Assembly: GCA_902578315.1 (NCBI GenBank)
Contig: CACHCL010000002.1
Span: forward strand, 62,001 to 126,000
Direction of reading: 5' to 3'
DNA from: an uncultured Pelagibacteraceae bacterium
GTDB lineage: Bacteria; Pseudomonadota; Alphaproteobacteria; Pelagibacterales; Pelagibacteraceae
Length of the DNA stretch: 64,000 bases
The translations under genes were made by a program, and so were the position numbers. Shown here in pieces: positions 25,794 through 34,463 of this stretch (position 1 is the stretch's first letter; every line of letters starts with the position of its first letter). The notes beneath the pieces are model-generated. The model was not told the origin of the DNA, ran no database searches, and saw only the letters and a program-made list of their open reading frames with translations.

Positions 25794-26279
25794 ATAAATA
25801 TTAATAAAAAATACCTTACTTTCAAAAATTTTAAAGTAAAATGTGCGATAGGTAAAAAAGGTATAGGATTAAAAAAAAAAGAGGGAGACCTTATAACACC
25901 AAAAGGATCTTTTAGAGTTAAAAGAGTTTTTTATAGAAAAGACCGTATCAAATATTTCGAAAGTAAAATTCCTAAATCTGTTATCCAAAAAAATATGGGT
26001 TGGTGTGACGATCCAAAGTCAAAATATTACAATAAGCTTATAAGACTCCCGTTTAGTTTTAGTTTTGAAAAACTCTATAGAAAAGATAACATTTACGATT
26101 TAATTTTAGTATTAAACTATAATATCAGTCCAATTAAGAAAAATAAAGGAAGTGCAATTTTTATTCATATTGCAAAAAAGAATTTTTCATCGACTAAGGG
26201 ATGTGTGGCCATTAGAAAATTTGAGTTGATAAAACTAATAAAATATCTAAATAAAAGTTCTAAAGTAAATATTACCTAA
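25788..26279 (+). CDS. YkuD-family L,D-transpeptidase-like protein
   Basis: The 163-residue protein carries the YkuD catalytic signature in HIAKKNFSSTKGCVAI near 137-152, with active-site Cys, and an upstream TPKGSFRVKRVFYRKDR stretch. YkuD enzymes form or remodel 3-3 peptidoglycan cross-links, or attach lipoproteins. No signal peptide is visible (starts MHININKKYLTF), as in other short YafK/YkuD forms, so how it reaches the periplasm is unclear. Its ATG overlaps the ATG of the divergent regulator in one ATGCAT. The 3' end overlaps the convergent yggS by 4 bp. Confidence 0.85.
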   Translation: MHININKKYLTFKNFKVKCAIGKKGIGLKKKEGDLITPKGSFRVKRVFYRKDRIKYFESKIPKSVIQKNMGWCDDPKSKYYNKLIRLPFSFSFEKLYRKDNIYDLILVLNYNISPIKKNKGSAIFIHIAKKNFSSTKGCVAIRKFELIKLIKYLNKSSKVNIT

Positions 26280-26926
26280 CTTCTTTTTCCAAATATCAAA
26301 CTACCTATTCTTACAAAAGTTGAATTATTTACTACAGCATCTTCATAATCCGAAGACATGCCCATACTTAATTCTTTTAGACCCAAAGATATATTTAATT
26401 CGTTCATTGTTTTAAAATATTTTTTAGTATTATTATCGTTTGGAGGTATAACCATTAATCCTTGAATATCTAATTTTTTTTCATATATACAATAATTATA
26501 AAAATTTTCAATTTCACTGACAGGAATTCCAGATTTTTGAAGTTCATTTCCTATGTTAACCTGAATAAAATATTTAAGATTTTTACCACTGTTTAGTTCA
26601 TAATTAGACAAAACGTCAGCCAATTTTTGTGTATCTAAAGAATGTATATAATCAAACAATTCACCTGCGTTTTTTGCTTTATTGCTTTGAAGTTTTCCAA
26701 CCATATGAAGTTTTAAATGTTTTTTTTCCTTTTTTAATGATCCCCATTTCGCAGTTGCTTCTTGTACTTTGTTCTCTCCAAAATGTATGTGGCCATGATC
26801 AATTAAGGGCATAATATAATCTAGAGAAAATGTTTTGCTTACAGCTATAATATTAACAAGCCTTTTTGGGTTTAATTTCTTTATATTAGAATTTATTTTA
26901 CTGAAACTTTCTACTATGTTGGTCAT
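26276..26926 (-). CDS. yggS: YggS-family PLP homeostasis protein
   Basis: YggS/PROSC proteins bind pyridoxal phosphate and buffer its level; no catalytic reaction is established. The 216-residue protein has the PLP-binding ININIIAVSK-type N-terminal strand (LVNIIAVSKTFSLDYI), HFGENKVQEATAKW, HMVGKLQSNKAKNA, and the C-terminal LSMGMSSDYEDAV. These are all family hallmarks. The start codon sits back-to-back with that of the ThiE-like gene in a CATATG. Identification is confident. Confidence 0.93.
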   Translation of the reverse strand: MTNIVESFSKINSNIKKLNPKRLVNIIAVSKTFSLDYIMPLIDHGHIHFGENKVQEATAKWGSLKKEKKHLKLHMVGKLQSNKAKNAGELFDYIHSLDTQKLADVLSNYELNSGKNLKYFIQVNIGNELQKSGIPVSEIENFYNYCIYEKKLDIQGLMVIPPNDNNTKKYFKTMNELNISLGLKELSMGMSSDYEDAVVNNSTFVRIGSLIFGKRS

Positions 26927-27496
26927 ATGTTTGCGTTTAAAAAGAATTATTTTTTATTAATTGAAAGTACCAAAGATTTAGATTTAAAAAAGATAAAAAA
27001 ACGTAGTAAATTTATTATTATTTATAGGAATAATAGTAAAAGAGAAAAAATATCAAAATTAATTGCCTTTAGAAAAGTTTGTAAAATAAAAGATATTCTA
27101 TTTTACGTAGCTAATGACACACATTTAGCTGTAAATTTAAGGTCTGATGGAATTTATTTGTCATCTTTTAATAAAAGTTTCAAATCATTAAATCTTAAAA
27201 GATTTAAATTTAATATAATTGGTGCTGCACATAATGTAAGAGAAATTCATCATAAAAAATCTCAAGGGTGCGAGTACATATTGCTTTCTAGGCTATTCAA
27301 AGTGGAATACAAAAAAGAAATGAATTTCATGGGAATAAACAAATTTAATTGTTTTACAAAAAGATTTAAAAATCTTGTGCCTTTAGGAGGAATTAATATT
27401 TTGAATTTAAATAAAATAAAATCTATTAATAGTAATTCTATTGCAATTTTGACTGAAATAAAAAAAAAGCCGGCTATAATTAGCCGGCTTTTTTAA
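26927..27496 (+). CDS. ThiE/TenI-family protein (thiamine phosphate synthase-like)
   Basis: The 189-residue protein fits the thiamine-phosphate synthase fold. VANDTHLAVNLRSDGIYLSS corresponds to the family 'HLG..DGVHL' strand, IIGAAHNVREI and GCEYILLSRLF to the 'GvSvH..eea..aDYi' region, and LVPLGGIN to the glycine-rich phosphate-binding 'AiGGI'. The usual lysine/arginine pair near the pyrophosphate site is altered, so it may be a TenI-like or specialised form. The final codons are also the stem of a bidirectional terminator. The neighbour yggS concerns another cofactor (PLP). The assignment is moderate. Confidence 0.68.
   Translation: MFAFKKNYFLLIESTKDLDLKKIKKRSKFIIIYRNNSKREKISKLIAFRKVCKIKDILFYVANDTHLAVNLRSDGIYLSSFNKSFKSLNLKRFKFNIIGAAHNVREIHHKKSQGCEYILLSRLFKVEYKKEMNFMGINKFNCFTKRFKNLVPLGGINILNLNKIKSINSNSIAILTEIKKKPAIISRLF
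27463..27494. terminator. Bidirectional intrinsic terminator embedded in the 3' end of the ThiE-like gene
   Basis: A perfect 14-bp stem (27463-27476 with 27481-27494, loop taat) reads aaaaaagccggcta / tagccggctttttt. It has an A-run before and a T-run after the GC core, so it works on both strands. It ends transcripts of the ThiE-like gene (+) and of the porin pseudogene (-). The plus-strand stem also encodes the last residues of the ThiE-like protein, and the stop codon lies at the end of the T-run. Confidence 0.92.
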
Positions 27497-27513
27497 ATTT
27501 GTTCTAGTGTTAA

Positions 27514-28573
27514 TTAGAATGCCATTGCGATTGATAAAACTGTAACTTTCTCTTCTTTGCCTGCAGTATAATCTGCGTCAGAAGTTTCAGTTTGAGCTAT
27601 ACCAATAGTAGCACCACCAATTACATAAGCAGCTTGTAGTGATGTGATATCTGACTCTGTTTTAGTTTTCGTATCACTTGAAGCACCATCAGCTATTGCA
27701 TTGTCCTTAGTTCCTTCAGACTTCTCTTTTGAATAAGAAATTGAAAGCTGGTCATTCACAGCAAATTCAATACCGTATGAATCTGTTTCATACATAGTGA
27801 AGAATCCATCTTTATTCGTCATTGCTGGCGCATAAAGTGATTTACCGTATCCAACTTTGAAGTTTCCAAATGCATATTTAGCGTAGTAAGCACCTGACTC
27901 TTCTTGTTGAGCTGTACCAGTGTCTCCTCCGCTTTCTGTAGCATAATCAGCACCAATGCTTAAACCATCTAGTGGAGTAGCATCAACTCTGTATTGAGTT
28001 AATTTGTTACCACCTTCAACAACAGGGTTAATTGCACCTGTATTTTTAAAGTCGTTACCACCTGTTTGGTCACCTACGTTCGGCACGTAACCAACTTTTG
28101 CGGAAAGACCAAATGGCAATACATCTGCTGGTGTGTGATATTGAATGTTTGCTTCTGAATCAACATCGTTACCATAGTTAATTGTCATTGTACCTGCATA
28201 GTCTGAACCTGTGCCTAACGCACCTACTCCCCATGCTAAGTTTGAGTGTAATGAACCTTCACCATCGAAAAATCCGATAGTACCCATCACCCATCGTTAT
28301 TGTCAATGCAGCGTCATCTTGTGTTAAAGCACCTGCAGCACCTGGATCTAAGTCTAAGTGGTAGTTCCATGTAAAGCCGTTGTCCAATTCACCTGAAGCA
28401 GCAACTTTTAACTCGTTTGAAACACCAATACCTTTGTCCATAGCGTCATCAGTACCACCTATTGTGTAAGATGCTTTAGCAGAACCAGTTAAAGTAACTT
28501 CTCCTGCAACAGCAGCAAACGAAATAGATATAGATGAAACTAACACTAACAATGTTTTAGTTATGTTTCTCAT
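27514..28573 (-). pseudogene. Second porin gene, frameshifted (paralogue of the upstream porin)
   Basis: This is a general (gram-negative) porin with signal peptide and a beta-barrel ending SIAMAF. The first 90-odd codons from ATG 28573 match the upstream porin closely, then the frame breaks near 28286. Where the intact copy reads ATG GGT GAC ATG GGT, this copy reads ATGGGTGATGGGT, two bases shorter. The rest of the barrel continues in another frame from 28290 to 27514. Possible explanations are a recent null mutation, a sequencing or assembly error, or a switchable frame. Protein similarity after the break stays high, so loss of function would be recent. Confidence 0.8.
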
Positions 28574-28578
28574 TTTTT

Positions 28579-28598
28579 TCCTTTTGTTTCCTTTTGTC
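28579..28598 (-). repeat. Tandem duplicated ribosome-binding site before the second porin
   Basis: The 10-base unit ttccttttgt occurs twice in direct tandem (28579-28588 and 28589-28598). On the minus strand this gives two AAAGGAA Shine-Dalgarno copies, the nearer one about six bases from the ATG at 28573. The upstream porin has only one such site. Confidence 0.8.
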
Positions 28599-28641
28599 TT
28601 AAACTTTTAAATTTTTAACCTTACTTAAAATTTTTTTTTAA

Positions 28642-28669
28642 TATGCCGGCTCATTAAAGAACCGGCATA
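28642..28669. repeat. Inverted repeat between the two porins, without a U-tract
   Basis: tatgccgg (28642-28649) pairs with ccggcata (28662-28669) around a 12-base loop, 15 bases downstream of the intact porin's stop. On the minus strand the sequence after the stem is A-rich and not T-rich, so it is a poor intrinsic terminator. It may mark an RNA 3' end or processing point while letting transcription reach the second porin. Confidence 0.65.
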
Positions 28670-28683
28670 AAAAATTTATCTAA

Positions 28684-29742
28684 TTAAAACGCCATCGCGA
28701 TAGAGAGTACTGTTACTTTTTCCTCTTTACCAGATGTATAGTCTGCATCAGATGTTTCTGTTGTTGCTACACCTACAGTTGCACCACCAATTACGTAAGC
28801 AGCTTGAAGAGTCGTAATGTCTGACTCTACGCTTGTCTTAGTATTTGAGCTTGCACCGTCTACGATTGCAACAGCTGTAATAGCATCAGATTTCTCTTTT
28901 GTGTAAGAAATCGAAAGTTGATCATTAACAGCGAATTCTACACCGTATGATGTAGTTTCGTAGTCTGTTACGTTACCATTTTTATCTGTCAACGGCACAG
29001 CGTATAATGATTTACCATAACCAACTTTGAAGTTACCTATTGCGTACTGAGCGAAGTAAGCACCTGATTCAGCTTCTTGAGCTGTAGCAGTTGAACCGTC
29101 AGTATTAGCATAGTCAGCACCAATTTTTAAACCGTCGATTGGAGCAGCGTCAACTCTATATTGAGTCATGCTTTGTCCAACTAAAGTTTTTGGATTGATT
29201 GCACCTGTGTTTTTATAGTCGTTACCACCTGTTTGGTCTCCGATGTTTGGTTGGTAACCAACTTTTGCGGAAAGACCAAATGGTAATAAGTCTGCTGGTG
29301 TGTGGTATTGTAAGTTCGCTTCTGAATCTATGTCATATCCGTATGAGATTGTCATAGTTCCAGCGTAGTCCGAACCAGTACCAAGAGCACCAATTCCCCA
29401 TCCTAGGTTTGAGTGTAATGAACCTTCACCATCGAAAAATCCGATAGTACCCATGTCACCCATACCAATAGTTAATGCAGCGTCATCATTCGTTACAGCA
29501 CCTGCAGCACCTGGATCTAAGTCTAAGTGGTAGTTCCAAGTGTAACCGTTGTCTAACTCACCTGAAGCAGCAACTTTTAACTCGTTTGAAACACCAATAC
29601 CTTTGTCCATAGCGTCATCAGTACCACCTATTGTGTAAGATGCTTTAGCAGAACCAGTTAAAGTAACTTCTCCTGCAACAGCAGCAAACGAGATAGATAT
29701 AGATGAAACTAACACTAACAATGTTTTAGTTATATTTTTCAT
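28684..29742 (-). CDS. Outer-membrane porin (gram-negative general porin family)
   Basis: The 352-residue protein has a signal peptide (cleavage likely after SFAAVAG), repeated amphipathic beta-strands and a C-terminal strand ending in phenylalanine (VLSIAMAF), the BamA recognition signal. Its GC content and codon use are visibly higher than its neighbours, typical of a highly expressed gene. It would be the main route for small nutrients across the outer membrane. A promoter and a 34-bp dyad lie upstream. It is followed by a frameshifted paralogue. The specificity (cation, sugar or general) cannot be told from sequence. Confidence 0.9.
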   Translation of the reverse strand: MKNITKTLLVLVSSISISFAAVAGEVTLTGSAKASYTIGGTDDAMDKGIGVSNELKVAASGELDNGYTWNYHLDLDPGAAGAVTNDDAALTIGMGDMGTIGFFDGEGSLHSNLGWGIGALGTGSDYAGTMTISYGYDIDSEANLQYHTPADLLPFGLSAKVGYQPNIGDQTGGNDYKNTGAINPKTLVGQSMTQYRVDAAPIDGLKIGADYANTDGSTATAQEAESGAYFAQYAIGNFKVGYGKSLYAVPLTDKNGNVTDYETTSYGVEFAVNDQLSISYTKEKSDAITAVAIVDGASSNTKTSVESDITTLQAAYVIGGATVGVATTETSDADYTSGKEEKVTVLSIAMAF

Positions 29743-29834
29743 ATTTATCCTTATTGTTTAGTTATTAATTATTAATAAATAATAATGTTGAATTTTTATC
29801 TGATTAACCTGGTGAATGCAGATTATTCATGTGT

Positions 29835-29864
29835 TATCTAAGTTTTTTTCCCTAATTGTGACAA
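29835..29864 (-). promoter_or_regulatory. Candidate promoter of the intact porin
   Basis: On the minus strand, TTGTCA (29859-29864) and TAGATA (29835-29840) are 18 bases apart. The -35 matches consensus at five of six positions; the -10 is weak. The -35 lies inside the dyad at 29850-29883, so a bound regulator would compete with RNA polymerase. The transcript would carry a leader of about 80 bases with AAGGA just before the start codon. Confidence 0.45.
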
Positions 29865-29883
29865 TTATGCAACACATTTAGGG
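29850..29883. promoter_or_regulatory. 34-bp dyad, probable operator, between porin and DUF3576-leuS genes
   Basis: ccctaattgtg (29850-29860) is the inverted match of cacatttagg g at 29873-29883 with one mismatch in 11, spaced by 12 bases. Nested inside is a perfect 15-bp palindrome (29853-29867, arms taattgt / acaatta). Arm spacing of about two helical turns suggests a dimeric regulator. It lies in the 207-bp gap between divergent genes and could control either or both. Confidence 0.6.
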
Positions 29884-29949
29884 TCCAAATAACTTAATTT
29901 TTTGTCTTTTTTCATGATATTAAATAAAAAATAAAGTTTAAAATATCAA

Positions 29950-30486
29950 ATGAAAATGTCGATAATTTTAAGATTTCTCCTAATAACTACAACAATTTTG
30001 GCCCTAACTTCATGTGGTATTTACAAAAAGGTCGATCAGAGGCAAATGCCTGATGGAGCTGCTGCAAAGGCAAGAAAGAACATTGAAGAAGGAAAGGGTA
30101 CTTCGTTAGGTGGCATGATTGGAGTTGGAAATAAGGGAACTAACTATGAGTTTAGTACTTCAAATCCTTTGTGGAGAGCAAGTTTAGAAACTTTAGATTT
30201 TTTACCTATGTCAACCGTTGATTATTCTGGTGGAACGATCATAACGGACTGGTACACCGACAATGTAAAAGATGATAAAGCAATTAAAATCACTATAAGA
30301 TTTCTTTCAAATGAAATTAGTGCAGGAAGTTTGAAAATAATAGTACATCAAAAAACATGTGCTGTACAAACCAATAATTGTAAAGTTAACTTATTACCTA
30401 ATTCTAAAATAGGTAACGAACTAAATACTGTTATTTTAAGAAAAGCTTCTTTACTAGAAAAAGAAACTAAAACGAAAAAAAAATAA
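29950..30486 (+). CDS. DUF3576 lipoprotein
   Basis: The 178-residue protein has a lipoprotein signal with lipobox LTSC near residues 19-22 and then the DUF3576 domain (NPLWRASLETLDFLPMSTVDYSGG, then ITDWYTD). DUF3576 proteins are alphaproteobacterial envelope lipoproteins of unknown function, usually encoded directly before leuS and lptE, as here (six bases from leuS). That context suggests a role in outer-membrane assembly, but this is inference. The ATG at 29950 is preferred; the ATG two codons later is also possible. Confidence 0.85.
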   Translation: MKMSIILRFLLITTTILALTSCGIYKKVDQRQMPDGAAAKARKNIEEGKGTSLGGMIGVGNKGTNYEFSTSNPLWRASLETLDFLPMSTVDYSGGTIITDWYTDNVKDDKAIKITIRFLSNEISAGSLKIIVHQKTCAVQTNNCKVNLLPNSKIGNELNTVILRKASLLEKETKTKKK

Positions 30487-30492
30487 ATCACA

Positions 30493-33009
30493 ATGGAAAG
30501 AATAAGTTTTCAAGCTGTTGAAAAGAAATGGCAAAAATATTTTTCTAAAAATAAACTTTATAATGAAAAAGGAAAAAAGTTTTATTGTTTGGAAATGTTT
30601 CCTTATCCATCAGGTAAAATTCACATGGGACATGTTAGAAATTATACTATTGGAGATGTGCTAGCTAGGTATAAATTTTTAAATGGATTTAACGTTTTGC
30701 ATCCTATGGGTTGGGATGCTTTTGGTTTGCCTGCTGAAAATGCCTCTAGAATAAATAATCTTCATCCTAAAACTTGGACTGAAAATAATATTAAAATTAT
30801 GAAAAGCCAGCTCAAAATGCTTGGATTATCCATTGATTGGAACCTTGAAATTTCGACATGTGACAAAAGTTATTATAAACATCAGCAAGAAATTTTTATT
30901 GATTTTTACAACCAAGGCTTGGTTTCTAGAAAAGAAACTTATGTAAATTGGGACCCAGTTGAAAAGACTGTTTTAGCAAATGAACAGGTTATTAATGGAA
31001 AAGGCTGGAGATCAAATGCTATTGTTGAAAGAAAAAAATTATCTCAATGGTTTTTTAATATAACTAAATTTTCTGAAGAATTATTAAATGATCTTGAAAC
31101 GTTAAAAGGTTGGCCAGAAAAAGTAAAGTTGATGCAAAAAAATTGGATCGGTAAATCTTTTGGTTGTGAAATAAATTTTGAAGTAGAAAATAAAAAAGAG
31201 ATTATAAAAATTTTTACAACCAGACCCGATACAATATTTGGTGCAAGCTTTATTGCTTTGTCAGTAGATCACCCTTTGAGTAAAAAATTTAAAAATGATA
31301 ATAAATTTTTAAGATTTAAAGAGAGTTGTAACAAAACTGGCACAACTGAGGAAGCGTTGGCTAATGCAGATAAATTAGGATTTAATACAGAATTATTTGC
31401 AAAACATCCTTTCTTACCAGATAAAAAAATTCCAATTTTTTTTGCAAATTTTGTATTAATGGATTACGGAACAGGTGCAATTTTTGGATGCCCTGCTCAC
31501 GATCAAAGAGATTTTGAGTTTGCAACTAAATATAAATTAGAAATAATTCAAGTTGTTTCAGACGGGGGTTCACAAAACAATAAATTGCAAGAAGCTTTTA
31601 CAGGAGAAGGAAAAATTATTAATTCTGATTTTTTGAATGGGTTGGCCGTAAGGGAGGCAAAATCAAAAATTATAAAAAAGATAGAAGAAAAAAAAATAGG
31701 AAAAAGTCGAACTCTTTTTAGATTAAAAGATTGGGGAATTTCTAGACAACGTTATTGGGGTTGCCCAATACCGATGATATATTTAGAAGATGGGAGTGTC
31801 GTACCAGTTGACAAAAGTGAATTACCAATTGAATTACCAGAAAATATTAATTTAAATTCAAAGGGAAACCCTCTGGACGCGCATCCCGATTGGAAAAATA
31901 CTGTACATAAATCAACAGGAAAAAAAGCTTTAAGAGAAACTGATACATTAGATACTTTTGTTGATTCATCTTGGTATTTTTTGAGATTTTGCTCTCCAAA
32001 TCATAAAAACTCACCTTTTGATCAAGAAAAAATTAATTATTGGATGCCTGTAGATCAATATATTGGTGGGATAGAACATGCTATTTTACATCTTCTTTAC
32101 TCAAGATTTTTTACTAAAGGTATATCTAAATTTAGCAAAGATATAAAATTTTCTGAACCTTTTAAAAATTTGTTTACACAAGGCATGGTCTGTCATGAGT
32201 CTTACAAAGATCAAAGTGGCAAATGGTTATATCCAAATGAAGTAAAAAAAATAAACTCAAATTCTGCAATTAAGAAATCAGATAACAGTAAAGTAATTAT
32301 TGGTCCAGCAGAATCGATGTCAAAATCAAAAAAAAATACTGTCGATCCAGAGACAATGATAAATCAATACGGCGCTGACGCAGTTAGATGGTTTATACTT
32401 TCCGATAGTCCTCCCGAGAAAGATGTCCAATGGTCCGATACAGGAGTTGTTTCTGCAAACAAGTTTTTACAGAAAGTGTGGAATTTAAACTATTTAATTT
32501 CTAAAAGAGAGGAGAAAGATATAGATAAAAAAGTCGAAGTGAATTTTATTTCAAAAATTAATAGTTATATTTTTAAAATTGATAAGTCTATAAATAATTT
32601 TCGGTTTAATGTATCAATCGCACTCTTTTACGAAATTTATAAATTTTTAAAAGACAGCGTGAATACAAAAATAAGTAATAAGGTTTTTGTGAATAGTCTG
32701 AAAGACATTATGAAATTAATGATACCATTTATCCCACATTTAGCACACGAATGCTTAGAGTTACATAATTGTAAAAACTTTAATAATTGGCCGAAATTTA
32801 AAAAAGATGTTCTTGATGAGATAAAACTTGCCGTTCAGATAAATGGTAAAACTAGAGACATTATCACGATAAAAAAAGATTTAGATGAAAAAGAAATTTT
32901 TAATTACATAACTCTAAATTCTAAAGCCAAAAAATATCTGATTGATAAAAAAATTGGAAAAACGATATTTGTAAAGAATAAGATTATAAATTATATTCTT
33001 CCTAATTAA
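30493..33009 (+). CDS. leuS: Leucyl-tRNA synthetase
   Basis: LeuS charges tRNA-Leu and edits mischarged products. The 838-residue protein has the HIGH-like motif in [16 protein letters not shown], the editing domain with [11 protein letters not shown] and the conserved [15 protein letters not shown], and the KMSKS loop in [14 protein letters not shown]. It is full length for the family. It sits between the DUF3576 lipoprotein and lptE, the conserved alphaproteobacterial order leuS-lptE-holA-parB. Identification is certain. Confidence 0.98.
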   Translation: MERISFQAVEKKWQKYFSKNKLYNEKGKKFYCLEMFPYPSGKIHMGHVRNYTIGDVLARYKFLNGFNVLHPMGWDAFGLPAENASRINNLHPKTWTENNIKIMKSQLKMLGLSIDWNLEISTCDKSYYKHQQEIFIDFYNQGLVSRKETYVNWDPVEKTVLANEQVINGKGWRSNAIVERKKLSQWFFNITKFSEELLNDLETLKGWPEKVKLMQKNWIGKSFGCEINFEVENKKEIIKIFTTRPDTIFGASFIALSVDHPLSKKFKNDNKFLRFKESCNKTGTTEEALANADKLGFNTELFAKHPFLPDKKIPIFFANFVLMDYGTGAIFGCPAHDQRDFEFATKYKLEIIQVVSDGGSQNNKLQEAFTGEGKIINSDFLNGLAVREAKSKIIKKIEEKKIGKSRTLFRLKDWGISRQRYWGCPIPMIYLEDGSVVPVDKSELPIELPENINLNSKGNPLDAHPDWKNTVHKSTGKKALRETDTLDTFVDSSWYFLRFCSPNHKNSPFDQEKINYWMPVDQYIGGIEHAILHLLYSRFFTKGISKFSKDIKFSEPFKNLFTQGMVCHESYKDQSGKWLYPNEVKKINSNSAIKKSDNSKVIIGPAESMSKSKKNTVDPETMINQYGADAVRWFILSDSPPEKDVQWSDTGVVSANKFLQKVWNLNYLISKREEKDIDKKVEVNFISKINSYIFKIDKSINNFRFNVSIALFYEIYKFLKDSVNTKISNKVFVNSLKDIMKLMIPFIPHLAHECLELHNCKNFNNWPKFKKDVLDEIKLAVQINGKTRDIITIKKDLDEKEIFNYITLNSKAKKYLIDKKIGKTIFVKNKIINYILPN

Positions 33010-33010
33010 A

Positions 33011-33484
33011 ATGAAGGTTCCTTCCTTAAAATTCTTAATAGTGATTTTTTTATTTCTAAGCGCCTGTGGCTTTAAAGTAGTAAAACAAGCAGATTTAGTT
33101 AATTTTAGAATTTTAGAAATTAAAGGAGAGGGAGATAAAAGGATAAATTTTAAGATAAAAAATAAACTAATTTCGTCAGCATCCCAAGATGAACGCAAAC
33201 TTGTAAACATTTCTCTAATAACTAAAAAAAATAAAACAGTAAAAGAGAAAAATATTAAAAATGAAGTACAAAAATATCAAATTGAAATTAAGGTAAATGT
33301 TGAATTAAAACTTGTTGGTAGTAATTTTACTAAAAGTTTTTCGGTTTCAGACAGCAACGAATATAATGTTGGAAAGCAACACTCCATAACTCTTAGAAAT
33401 GAAAAGAAAGCGATAGAAAGTTCGTCTAATAAAATCTCAGACGAAATATTAGATAAAATAATTGAAAATTTAAATGATATTTAA
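33011..33484 (+). CDS. lptE: LPS-assembly lipoprotein LptE
   Basis: LptE is the plug lipoprotein of the LptD translocon that inserts lipopolysaccharide into the outer membrane. The 157-residue product has a lipoprotein signal ending in LSAC (MKVPSLKFLIVIFLFLSAC) followed at once by GFKVV, where most LptE proteins have GF(Q/R)P. Sequence conservation outside this start is low, so the call rests on the lipobox motif, size and position after leuS and before holA, which is a conserved order. Its end overlaps holA by 11 bp. Confidence 0.82.
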   Translation: MKVPSLKFLIVIFLFLSACGFKVVKQADLVNFRILEIKGEGDKRINFKIKNKLISSASQDERKLVNISLITKKNKTVKEKNIKNEVQKYQIEIKVNVELKLVGSNFTKSFSVSDSNEYNVGKQHSITLRNEKKAIESSSNKISDEILDKIIENLNDI

Positions 33485-34463
33485 AAGTTACTTAGTAGAA
33501 AATAATATTAAAATTTTAGACAAAAAACTTGTATTATTCTACGGAGAAAACATAGGTCTAAAAAACGATTTTAAAAACAATTTACTCAAAGTCTTCAAAA
33601 ATGATGAGATTATAAGATTAAATCAAGAAGAAATAATTAAAAATAAAAATAAACTTTTCAATGAGATAAACAATATTTCACTTTTTGAAAAGAAGAAAAC
33701 CTTTCTAATAGAAAATGTTAACGATAAAATTTTGGAAATTTTAATAGAATTAGATATTACCGGTATTACTGACAATAAAATTTATTTGTTTAGCGATATA
33801 TTAGACAAAAGATCAAAATTAAGAGCATTTTTCGAAAAATCTAAGAAGTATGGTGTAGTAGCATGTTACCCTGATAATGAAATAAGTATAAGAAAAATTA
33901 TTCAAGAAAAGCTAAAAGAATTTAAGGGACTCAATCAGCAAACGATTAACTTAATTGTAGAGAATTGTAACCTCAATAGGGTAAAGTTAAATAATGAAAT
34001 AGAGAAAATTAAAGCTTGCTTTCAAAATAAAATACTGGAAGAAGAAAAATTAATTAATTTGTTAGATGCAAGAATAAATAGCGATTTTGATATGTTAAAA
34101 AATGCAGCATTTGCAGGCGATTTAGAGAAAACCAATAAATTATTGAGTGATACAATTATGGAAGATGAAAAAAACGTTTTTTATTTAAATTCTATAAATC
34201 AGACATTGAACAGACTAATTCAAGTATGTGATATGAATGTAGGTGATATTGAAATAGCTATTAATCAATTAAGACCCCCTATTTTCTGGAAGGATAAACC
34301 AATTTTCAAAGATCAAGCAAAAATATGGCGTAAAGAAAAAATAAAAAAAATGCTTGATGAAACACATAAGTTGGAAATATCAATTAAGTCAAACGCACTT
34401 GTAAAAAAGAACATTTTACTTAAAAAAATTATAGTTGATCTTTGTTTTGCAGCTAATTCTTAG
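33474..34463 (+). CDS. holA: DNA polymerase III delta subunit
   Basis: HolA is the clamp-loader wrench that opens the sliding clamp. The 329-residue protein shows the family pattern: VLFYGENIGLKNDF near the start, the collar region and the C-terminal ELEISIKSNALVKKNILLKKIIVDLC. Similarity is diffuse but the length, architecture and lptE-holA-parB context are diagnostic. The end overlaps the convergent parB by 11 bp. It lies in a cluster with other replication and segregation genes. Confidence 0.88.
   Translation: MIFKSYLVENNIKILDKKLVLFYGENIGLKNDFKNNLLKVFKNDEIIRLNQEEIIKNKNKLFNEINNISLFEKKKTFLIENVNDKILEILIELDITGITDNKIYLFSDILDKRSKLRAFFEKSKKYGVVACYPDNEISIRKIIQEKLKEFKGLNQQTINLIVENCNLNRVKLNNEIEKIKACFQNKILEEEKLINLLDARINSDFDMLKNAAFAGDLEKTNKLLSDTIMEDEKNVFYLNSINQTLNRLIQVCDMNVGDIEIAINQLRPPIFWKDKPIFKDQAKIWRKEKIKKMLDETHKLEISIKSNALVKKNILLKKIIVDLCFAANS

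Noticed and set aside
28259-28573. Independent 104-residue protein encoded by the 5' half of the second porin
   Set aside because: The sequence follows the intact porin residue by residue until the two-base lesion; it is a truncated porin frame and not a separate gene.
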